A stretch of DNA of 61,843 nucleotides from Heliobacterium chlorum (lineage in GTDB: Bacteria; Bacillota; Desulfitobacteriia; Heliobacteriales; Heliobacteriaceae), in NCBI RefSeq assembly GCF_014502795.1, contig NZ_JACVHF010000018.1:1-61843 (forward strand), in the 5' to 3' direction. Both the position numbers and the translations under genes were made by a program. The notes under the pieces are model-generated. The model worked only from the letters and a program-made list of their open reading frames with translations. It had not been told where the DNA came from and made no database searches. Shown one piece after another: positions 53,944 to 61,843 of the stretch (position 1 is the first letter of the stretch; every line of letters begins with the position of its first letter).

Positions 53944-54581
53944 CCCGAGTCTATCTGATACGGCATGGCGAAACAGAGTGGAATCAGATCCGGCGCTATC
54001 AGGGACATAGCGACGTAGCCCTCAGCGATCGAGGGAGAGAGCAGGCACAACGGCTGGTAAAGCGAATGGCCAAAGAAAAGGTCGACTATGTCTATGCCAG
54101 CGACTTAAGCCGAGCCGTTGAAACGGCCAGAGCGGTGGCCGACGCCAAAGAGATCGAAGTGGTCTTAGATGCTCGTTTTCGGGAATGCAACTTCGGTGCC
54201 TGGGAAGGATTGACCTTTCCAGAGATTGAAAAAGCTTATCCGGAAGAGATTAAGATTTGGAACCGCACACCAGCTAAAGTCTGCCTGCCCGGCGGGGAGA
54301 GTTTTCCCATCGTCCAGGAGCGTGCTTTTGCGGCCTTACAAGAGCTGATCGCCAAGCATGACGGCGAAAATATCGCCATCGTCGCCCACGGCGGCACTAT
54401 CCGCACGCTGCTCTGCGCGATTTTGGACGTTGACCTCGATCGAGCTTGGCAGTTTCGTCAAGACAACACAGCCCTCAACGTTATCGACTTTTACGATGGC
54501 AAAGGGATCATCGAGCGCATCAACGATGTGACCCATCTGATTCCAGGGGCTTTTCCCGAAAGCGAAAGCGGGGTAAAATAA
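53940..54581 (+). CDS. cobC: Alpha-ribazole phosphatase CobC, histidine phosphatase family
   Basis: This 213-aa histidine phosphatase shows YLIRHGETEWNQIRRYQGH at 5-23 with the catalytic His, DLSRAVETA near 58, the acidic FRECNFGAWEG near 82 and VAHGGTIRTLL near 147 with the second His. As the last gene of the B12 cluster it should dephosphorylate alpha-ribazole phosphate or adenosylcobalamin phosphate. A phosphoglycerate-mutase-like role cannot be ruled out by sequence. TTG 53940 overlaps the cobD stop. Confidence 0.9.
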   Translation: MTRVYLIRHGETEWNQIRRYQGHSDVALSDRGREQAQRLVKRMAKEKVDYVYASDLSRAVETARAVADAKEIEVVLDARFRECNFGAWEGLTFPEIEKAYPEEIKIWNRTPAKVCLPGGESFPIVQERAFAALQELIAKHDGENIAIVAHGGTIRTLLCAILDVDLDRAWQFRQDNTALNVIDFYDGKGIIERINDVTHLIPGAFPESESGVK

Positions 54582-54591
54582 AGGTAATTCA

Positions 54592-54906
54592 ATGAATGGG
54601 GGGATTCTTCTGCCATCCCTTCAATCGCCAAGTCTTTGGCAAAGGATGCGGCTCTTGTTGAACTTGCCCCGGTCTGGTCGTCTCGTCTACGGTCTCCTGC
54701 GAGACGGGCGGGTCCCGCTGATCAACAAAGCCCTCTTTGCCGGTTTGGGATTGCTTTATCTCATATGGCCCCTGGACGTGCTGCCGGACATGATTCCCTT
54801 GATCGGTGAATTGGATGACCTGACGATCATCCTCTTTCTGGTCGATCGGTTTGTTGCGTCGGCACCGAACTACGTAGTTCAGGAATACTTGGACCGGTTC
54901 CAATGA
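54592..54906 (+). CDS. DUF1232 family small membrane protein
   Basis: This 104-aa protein has the DUF1232 (YkvA-like) block: a hydrophobic helix AGLGLLYLIWPLDVLPDMIPLIG region near 50-72, then DDLTIILFLVDRF. The family function is unknown. The ATG follows AAAGG, 10 nt after cobC, so it could be the end of the B12 transcript, which closes at a terminator just downstream. Confidence 0.82.
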   Translation: MNGGILLPSLQSPSLWQRMRLLLNLPRSGRLVYGLLRDGRVPLINKALFAGLGLLYLIWPLDVLPDMIPLIGELDDLTIILFLVDRFVASAPNYVVQEYLDRFQ

Positions 54907-56502
<1,596 letters not shown>

Positions 56503-56517
56503 TAAAGGAATAAATAG

Positions 56518-56883
56518 ATGGGAAATTATTATCTGGCCGGAACAGAATACGTCACATCGGACCCAAAAGAAATGGTTTTGGCCGACGCCTTGGCGCCCCT
56601 CCTGGGGCGCCGGGGTACCTTTAGCTTAAAAACGGGACAGCATACATCCATTTGGCGGGGCCTATGCACGGTCGAACGAATTGTCCGCCGGGAAGAACGG
56701 ATTGAAGAGGGACATTTGACAGTCGATCAAGTGGCTTTTCAAATGCTTTCCCAAGAAACGGCTCCGGGGCAAGGAAGTTGGGAAATCACCTTTCCCGTCG
56801 ATCAGTTTATCGCTGTGGAAGAGTACCCTCGTGAGTTATCGATTCTCTTTCAAGGTTATACCTGGTCCTGGAGGCCGGCATGA
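56518..56883 (+). CDS. Hypothetical protein between guaB and a HAD phosphatase
   Basis: This is a 121-aa soluble protein of beta-rich character and no recognised domain. ATG has AAAGGA upstream. Its stop overlaps the HAD gene as ATGA, so the two are expressed together. Nothing in the sequence gives a function. Confidence 0.7.
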   Translation: MGNYYLAGTEYVTSDPKEMVLADALAPLLGRRGTFSLKTGQHTSIWRGLCTVERIVRREERIEEGHLTVDQVAFQMLSQETAPGQGSWEITFPVDQFIAVEEYPRELSILFQGYTWSWRPA

Positions 56884-57695
56884 GTTCGATCCGGCTGGTG
56901 GCCATGGACTTGGACGGTACTCTGCTCGATGAGAAGCGAACCGTTCCTGAACCGGTACGCCAACGGATCGCTGAACTTCAGCAAAAGGGTGTTTTATTCA
57001 CCCTGGCCACCGGAAGGCTCTTTCCGTCGGCGATTCGCTATGCCCGGCAATTATCCTTGCAAACGCCGATCATCGTCTGTAACGGCGCCATGATACGCGA
57101 TTTATTGGAAGACCGCATGCTTCATCATCTCGCCCTGAACCGGGAGTTGGCTCTCGAGGTTCTCCGTTTGCTGAAGGACCGCGGCCATGATGCATTGCGG
57201 TTTTCCTTTTATGGTGACGAAGTACTGACCGATACGCCTCATGAACAGACGGAAAATTATCAGCAAGGATTAGGTGTGTCCTTTTCGAATGTAGCCGATC
57301 TGAGCGAACACCTCCTACAGACACCGGAACAACATCCCACGATGCTCGTCTTGATGACCGATCCGGCGGTTACCCGTCCCTTGACGGCGGAGATTGCAGA
57401 AAAATTGGGCGACTCGATCTTTGTCACGAACTCCCATGATCACTTTGTGGAGATCCTCCACCCTAGAGCAACGAAAGGCGAGGCTTTAGCTCAACTGGCC
57501 GCATCCTTGTCCATTCCCAGGGAATCAGTCATGGCCATCGGTGACAACCGTAACGACCTGAGCATGATCCGCTGGGCCGGTCAAGGGGTGTTGGTGGCCA
57601 ATTCTCCTCAAGAGATTCAAGGCGATGCCGATTGGGTCACATCGGCTTCTCGCTCCTGGGGCGTGCTGGAAGCCTTAAATCGTTATTTTGAATAA
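56880..57695 (+). CDS. Cof-type HAD hydrolase
   Basis: This 271-aa phosphatase of the HAD superfamily, Cof/YidA subgroup (C2B cap), has motif I AMDLDGTLLDEKR at 8-20 with the nucleophile Asp, motif II TLATGR near 42, a Lys in HPRATKGEAL near 198 and motif IV AIGDNRNDLSMI near 219. Such proteins hydrolyse sugar phosphates, FMN or similar. It is coupled to an unknown upstream gene. Confidence 0.93.
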   Translation: MSSIRLVAMDLDGTLLDEKRTVPEPVRQRIAELQQKGVLFTLATGRLFPSAIRYARQLSLQTPIIVCNGAMIRDLLEDRMLHHLALNRELALEVLRLLKDRGHDALRFSFYGDEVLTDTPHEQTENYQQGLGVSFSNVADLSEHLLQTPEQHPTMLVLMTDPAVTRPLTAEIAEKLGDSIFVTNSHDHFVEILHPRATKGEALAQLAASLSIPRESVMAIGDNRNDLSMIRWAGQGVLVANSPQEIQGDADWVTSASRSWGVLEALNRYFE

Positions 57696-57858
57696 GAACA
57701 CCTCGGGATCATCGTAGTGATAAGCAGGAATTGAAAAGGCATCGTCGAAAAATCAAAGTAATGGATAAATAATCCTGATATTTTTCGTTCATCTTAAAAA
57801 GCTGAGCTCTTTGCGGATTGTGCCTGGACCGCTGTGGGTCGATTTGAGGAGTCTGTCG

Positions 57859-57957
57859 ATGAACGACGGCAGGCCTTATGAAAAATTGATGGATATTTGG
57901 GACTTTTTGATCAAAAACTTTAACTATTACTATCCATTTGAAAAAGTATTCCGTTGA
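57859..57957 (+). CDS. Micro-ORF directly upstream of RNase J
   Basis: This 32-codon frame starts with ATG, has TTGAGGAG as a strong ribosome site 7-8 nt before it, and encodes an aromatic-rich peptide (start MNDGRPYEKL, then several Trp/Phe/Tyr, end FEKVFR). Its stop lies 14 nt before the rnj start, next to that gene's ribosome site. It may be a leader peptide or a small protein. The rest of the 57696-57971 gap shows no other gene. Confidence 0.5.
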   Translation: MNDGRPYEKLMDIWDFLIKNFNYYYPFEKVFR

Positions 57958-57971
57958 TTAGAGGAGTAACC

Positions 57972-59738
57972 ATGAATACGACACCGGAATCGACTCCGAA
58001 CACGACCCCCAAACTTCATGCTGCCCGGGCGAAAAAAGGCTATCGCCCTCGCCGGAGCAAGCCAAAACCGAAAACTCAATCGACACTATCCACCGTATCT
58101 GTCATCCCCCTCGGTGGCGTCGGTGAAGTCGGCAAGAACATGTGTGTCATCGAATATGGCGATGATATGATCGTCATCGATGCAGGTGTTAAATTTCCTG
58201 GCGAAGAACTGCTGGGCATCGATCTCGTCATCCCCGATATCACCTACCTCATAGAAAATGTCGATAAGATTCGGGGCATTTTCTTAACGCACGGGCATGA
58301 GGACCATATCGGCAGTCTGCCTTTCGTACTGAAGCAGATTCAGGTTCCTGTCTACGGCACGCGGCTCACGCTCGGCTTGGTAAAGAACAAGCTGACCGAA
58401 CACGGGCTGATTCGGGAAGCGGAACTGCATGAGATCACTGCCGACGATGTGATCAACACGGGCCCCTTTCAAGTGGAATTCTTCCGGGTCAATCACTCCA
58501 TTCCCGATGGGATCGGAATCGCCATCCGCACGCCCGCCGGGCTGATCGTTCACTCCGGTGACTTTAAGCTCGACCAAACGCCTGTTGATGACAAGGTGCT
58601 GGAATTCAATAAACTGGCACGCTATGGCGACGAAGGGGTATTGCTCTTCATATGTGACTCTACGAACGTGGAACGGCCGGGGTACACTCCGTCTGAGCGC
58701 ACCGTGGGGGAGACCTTCCGTTCCGTCTTCGCCCAGACGGATAGCCGTATCATCATCGCCACCTTTGCCTCTAACGTTCACCAGATTCAACAAGTCATCG
58801 ACACCGCTGCCGAGTTCAACCGCAAGGTGGCCGTTGTGGGCCGGAGCATGGTCACCGTAGTCGATGTATCTCAGCAACTGGGCTATTTGAACGTACCCAA
58901 AGGGATGCTGATCGAGGCGGAAGAAGTGGATCGTCTACCCGATAATCAGGTGACGATCATTACGACAGGTTCCCAAGGGGAACCGATGGCCGCCCTCACC
59001 CGGATGGCTACCAATAACCACCGTCAAGTGGCGATCCGCCAAGGTGATACGGTGGTCATCTCAGCCACTCCGATTCCCGGGAACGAAAAGCTGGTGGCCC
59101 GCACCATCGACAATCTTTTCCGTATCGGTGCCGATGTCATCTATAAAGACGTGGCCAATGTTCACGTGTCGGGACACGCAGCCCAACAAGAAATTAAGCT
59201 CATGTTGAACTTCTTGAAGCCGAAGTTCGTCATTCCCTTCCATGGCGAATACCGCCATCAAGCCACCTTTGCCAAACTAGGGAAGACCATGGGCATCCCG
59301 GAAGAGAATATTATTCGTTGCAACATTGGCGACCGGATCGAAGTAAACGCTGAATTGGGCCAGATTACAGGCTCTGTCGAGTCTGGAAGCGTCTTTGTCG
59401 ACGGCATCGGTGTCGGCGACGTAGGCAACATCGTACTCCGGGACCGCCACCACTTAGCCCAAGACGGCGTCGTGATCGCTGTCGTAACTATCGACAAAGA
59501 AAACGGTAACGTACTGGCCGGACCGGATCTGGTATCGAGGGGCTTTGTCTTCGTCCGTGAGGCCGGAGATATGCTCGGTGAAGCGAAGACGCGGGTCAAA
59601 GAAGCGTTGACGACTCGCAATACAGGCACGACCGAATGGTCTGTATTGAAAAACTTGATTCGTGATACGCTCAATGAATTCTTCTATCAGAAAACCAAAA
59701 GAAGACCGATCGTTCTGCCGATTATCATGGAAATATGA
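57972..59738 (+). CDS. rnj: Ribonuclease J
   Basis: This 588-aa metallo-beta-lactamase/beta-CASP nuclease has endo- and 5'-3' exonuclease activity on RNA. A basic N-terminal extension (about 1-40, Lys/Arg/Pro-rich) precedes the core: LTHGHEDHIGSLP near 106 binds the zinc ions, HSIPDG near 176, HSGDFK near 197, then beta-CASP motifs with HVSGHA near 399 and IPFHGEYRH near 425. ATG 57972 follows GAGGAG. It has a strong terminator downstream. Confidence 0.96.
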   Translation: MNTTPESTPNTTPKLHAARAKKGYRPRRSKPKPKTQSTLSTVSVIPLGGVGEVGKNMCVIEYGDDMIVIDAGVKFPGEELLGIDLVIPDITYLIENVDKIRGIFLTHGHEDHIGSLPFVLKQIQVPVYGTRLTLGLVKNKLTEHGLIREAELHEITADDVINTGPFQVEFFRVNHSIPDGIGIAIRTPAGLIVHSGDFKLDQTPVDDKVLEFNKLARYGDEGVLLFICDSTNVERPGYTPSERTVGETFRSVFAQTDSRIIIATFASNVHQIQQVIDTAAEFNRKVAVVGRSMVTVVDVSQQLGYLNVPKGMLIEAEEVDRLPDNQVTIITTGSQGEPMAALTRMATNNHRQVAIRQGDTVVISATPIPGNEKLVARTIDNLFRIGADVIYKDVANVHVSGHAAQQEIKLMLNFLKPKFVIPFHGEYRHQATFAKLGKTMGIPEENIIRCNIGDRIEVNAELGQITGSVESGSVFVDGIGVGDVGNIVLRDRHHLAQDGVVIAVVTIDKENGNVLAGPDLVSRGFVFVREAGDMLGEAKTRVKEALTTRNTGTTEWSVLKNLIRDTLNEFFYQKTKRRPIVLPIIMEI

Positions 59739-59752
59739 CGTAAAAAATTAAG

Positions 59753-59798
59753 AAAATGCCCTCTTGAGTTAACTAGATAATACTCAAGAGGGCATTTT
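59753..59798 (+). terminator. Terminator of rnj
   Basis: A 17-bp stem pairs AAAATGCCCTCTTGAGT (59753-59769) with ACTCAAGAGGGCATTTT (59782-59798). Confidence 0.92.
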
Positions 59799-60090
59799 GC
59801 TTACAATTTTTAGGTTTATAGTAATCACAAGCTATGGAAAAATCTCCATTTGCGTATTTTTTGTGACACAAACGCTGTTTAACAAGAGCAAAGTTATTAT
59901 TTTAACAGGGATTTTATTATTAAAGTATATTTTCAGAAAGATATTTAATTCGGATCGAGTAAAACCTAGTTAGTTCTATTGACGACTAAAATTAAGGCCT
60001 CTCTCTACAGGAACTTTCATTATTTAGAATATCTGTTTCTTGAGAAGAAAGAAATGCGTTAGAATACACCTCAGACTGATTGGGTCAATA
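59799..60090. other. AT-rich stretch without recognised content
   Basis: No gene, RNA or repeat was recognised. Base composition is clearly more AT-rich than in the neighbouring genes. It leads into the 23S-like fragment. Confidence 0.6.
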
Positions 60091-60311
60091 GAGTGCAAAA
60101 GTGAGCTTGACTGTAAGACAGACAAGTCGAGCAAGGATGAAAGTCGGGCTAAGTGATCCGGCACTATTGAGTGAAAAAGCCGTAGCGAAAAGGATAATAG
60201 CTACCGTATCCTGAAACTGAAGGGTTGGGCTGTTTACCCATTAAATCGGTACGTGAGTTGGGTTCACAACGTCGTGAGAAAGTTTGGTCCCTATCCATCG
60301 CAAGCGGAGGG
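60091..60311 (+). pseudogene. Internally deleted 23S rRNA domain V fragment
   Basis: The stretch follows 23S rRNA from the region before the peptidyl-transferase centre to past it: GAGCTTGACTGTAAGACAGACAAG, GATGAAAGTCGGGCTAAGTGATCCGG from about 60137, then GGTTGGGCTGTTTACCCATTAAA near 60222 and AACGTCGTGAGAAAGTTTGGTCCC near 60268 are recognisable in order. Between AGCTACC (about 60201) and TATCCTGAAACTGAAG the ~70 nt holding GGGGATAACAGGCTGAT are missing, and a second ~12 nt gap follows. It cannot work as an rRNA. Confidence 0.88.
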
Positions 60312-60336
60312 ACATGATGTACAACAAAAAACAGGA

Positions 60337-60396
60337 CATTTCATCTCGGACTCGACCGTACACCTATCGCCACGGAGTTAAAGTTCCGATGAAATG
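60337..60396. repeat. Inverted repeat next to the 23S fragment
   Basis: CATTTCATCTCGGA (60337-60350) and TCCGATGAAATG (60385-60396) are complementary apart from one extra T. The loop is 34 nt. It may be a stem of a remnant mobile element or an RNA hairpin; no transposase end was recognised. Confidence 0.5.
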
Positions 60397-60519
60397 CTAT
60401 CATTAGGCGGGGTCGCTTTTTTTGTTGGTGTTATTGAGGTTGACGCTACATTAAGTAAAGCAAATTCGTAGGCCGTGGTAATTTATGTTATTAGGTAGGC
60501 GATTATTATTCGCCCACCG

Positions 60520-60759
60520 TCATACCCAACTCAGTTCCTCAACGGCCCTCGCCAAGTCATCTTCACCCGGCATTGTATAACGGCTGGTCATCGACAGGTT
60601 CGGTGAGCCATCGCTTTTCATGTGGCCCATTAACCGAGCGATCACATCCATCGGGATTTTCCGGATGGTTAACTCATGGGCGAAGGTGTGCCGTAGCGTA
60701 TGGCAGGTTAGATGTTCAATCCCGGTAAGCTTGGCGTATTTCTTGACAATGCACTGCAC
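60520..60759 (-). pseudogene. Tyrosine recombinase (integrase) C-terminal remnant
   Basis: The last ~79 codons of a phage-type integrase remain. HTLRHTFAHEL gives the HxxR box, RLMGHM the second His and SRYT the probable nucleophile Tyr region, followed by a normal stop. The N-terminal two-thirds, including the first catalytic Arg, are missing: upstream of about 60759 the sequence becomes an nrdD fragment on the other strand. Confidence 0.82.
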
Positions 60760-60763
60760 AGAA

Positions 60764-61543
60764 GCAAAAGATCGAAAAGACTTTTTCCGTCTGCTAAATA
60801 AGCGGTTAACTATGAATCGAGACCTGCTGTTAGTCCATCGGGAAGAAATTCTGCGGCGACGTGTGGAAAAGGGTTTTCTAAAGTTTTTCAAGCCTCTAGG
60901 ATGGTTTACTCTGGATATGCTGTTTTCCACTATCGGAATCCATGGTCAATATGAGATGTGCCACTTCTTAGGGATTCCAATGGAATCTCAGGATGGTCAG
61001 GATTTCGTAGAGGAAGTGCTAGTTAAAACCGAAGAATATGCTCAGGCTTTTAGTCAGGAAACAGGGTACTCCTTCAATACTGAAGAAATCCCCGCTGAAA
61101 GCACAGCCGTTAGCCTAGCCCGAAAGGACCAGTTGGTGTTTGGAGATAAGCAGCCTTTTGAGTTGTATTCGAATCAATACATTCCGCTAATCGCCGATAT
61201 GGGAACCATGGATAGAATCCGTTTGACCGGGCGTTTTATGAAGCATGTAAGTGGTGGCGGGATTCTTCACTTGAATGTACAAGAGCAAATTACCGAACCA
61301 GCAACGATGGAACGGCTGCTACGCATCGCCTTAACGGAAGGTGTCGAGCATTTTGCAATCAACTACGGTTTCGGCATCTGTAAAGAGGGTCATACGTCGT
61401 TCGTGGGAACAGGGGAAATCTGCCCCATCTGCGGATCTCCCATTACAGACTATTTAACGCGGATTATCGGTTACTTTACCAAGGTCTCTAGTTGGAACGC
61501 TACCCGGAAAAACTACGAGTACCCTAAAGCCCATGCCAAATAA
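60764..61543 (+). pseudogene. nrdD: Anaerobic ribonucleotide reductase NrdD, C-terminal remnant
   Basis: About 259 codons match the C-terminal third of class III ribonucleoside-triphosphate reductase. FKPLGWFTLDMLFSTIGIHG, GGGILHLNVQEQI, CPICGSPITDYL and the glycyl-radical loop RIIGYFTKVSSWN are intact, and the normal stop is kept. The ATP cone and most of the barrel, about 400 residues, are missing. The frame extends upstream only by reading antisense through the integrase remnant. No nrdG activase follows in the remaining 300 bases. It cannot be functional alone. Confidence 0.88.
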
Positions 61544-61843
61544 GCGACGGTCAAAAGATTGAAGAACCCTCGCTTGATAAGTGGTCGGACGTATCCTCCG
61601 ATATGATTGGGCGGACTTTGCTGTTGGTCGTGACGAAAAACTGGCCTCCATGATTAGCGGACGAAGTCGCCTGTCGGTTTTTTGAGCAGACTGGCCTCTA
61701 TGTGAGTCGATAAATTCCATAAGTTGCGTGTGAGTCAAGAAAGATAGTTTTTGCTGGGTGAATATAATACTACCTTTGGCCTGACCTTGTATCTCAAAAC
61801 AGTTTTTTGCTTTTCTGGCTCAACTTTTCTTACATCGGAAAGA
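61544..61843. other. Right-edge stretch without recognised genes
   Basis: Nothing convincing is seen in the last 300 bases. Short frames on both strands are broken by stops. It probably belongs to the same decaying region as the integrase and nrdD remnants. Confidence 0.5.

Noticed and set aside
60620..60760. A start for the nrdD remnant at 60620
   Set aside because: The first ~48 codons are the antisense of the integrase remnant and do not resemble NrdD.
61540..61660. A transposase (TnpB-like) fragment after nrdD
   Set aside because: A short stretch has a DGQKIEEP-like look, but the similarity is too short and stops soon; not supportable.

Overview
The window looks like a chromosomal segment of an endospore-forming, anaerobic member of the Bacillota (Clostridia). 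Evidence is the set of genes together: spoVS behind a SigH-type promoter, RNase Y and RNase J, PcrB, the acuABC set, BioY with a BirA-type operator, the oxygen-independent (Cbi) cobalamin pathway and a relic of the anaerobic ribonucleotide reductase. Base composition is moderate and TTG/GTG starts are very common. A heliobacterium or close relative is my guess; nothing here is diagnostic.

Layout. 1-0.6 kb: 3' end of a 23S rRNA gene, a long hairpin where a 5S gene would be expected, then tRNA-Lys, tRNA-Thr and tRNA-Leu. 0.65-3.3 kb (minus): an NHEJ operon, ku - ligase - polymerase, with LigD split in two. 3.6-13.2 kb: sugar nucleotidyltransferase, a zinc phospholipase C-like protein, bioY, recD2, a FadR-type regulator, two degenerate tRNAs, pcrB, tRNA-Asn/tRNA-fMet, a polysaccharide deacetylase and a response-regulator/PP2C phosphatase. 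13.2-16.6 kb: an unknown membrane protein and acuABC. 16.7-34.1 kb: a mostly co-directional housekeeping block (ygiQ-like, rimO, pgsA, unknown, ftsH-like, cinA, DEAD helicase, two DUF881 genes, recA, recX, a candidate small RNA, rny, unknown, ymdB, spoVS, dipeptidase). 34.2-36.1 kb: a 40-residue Cys-rich protein, a PLP aminotransferase and a coiled-coil protein. 36.1-54.6 kb: a cobalamin riboswitch followed by 19 B12 genes, interrupted only by one antisense HD-domain gene. 54.6-59.7 kb: a DUF1232 protein, guaB, an unknown gene, a HAD phosphatase, a micro-ORF and RNase J. 59.8-61.8 kb: a decaying stretch with a deleted 23S rRNA fragment, a tyrosine-recombinase C-terminus and the C-terminal third of NrdD.

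How the genes work together. The B12 cluster encodes a nearly gap-free route from sirohydrochlorin to cobalamin: chelation (CbiX), ring methylation and contraction (CbiL, H, F, G, D, J, ET, C), amidation (CbiA, CbiP), adenosylation (CobO), aminopropanol-arm supply (PduX, CobD, CbiB) and nucleotide-loop assembly (CobU, T, S, C). The riboswitch sits at its head. The recA/recX/cinA, NHEJ and recD2 genes give the window a DNA-repair component; RNase Y, RNase J, the DEAD helicase and YmdB-like protein give an RNA-decay component.

The most unusual items are the internally deleted 23S fragment at the right edge, the missing 5S plus long hairpin at the left edge, the candidate small RNA between recX and rny, the split LigD, and three genes in which a CTG codon lies at good distance from a strong Shine-Dalgarno sequence while the usual start codons fit poorly or are absent.
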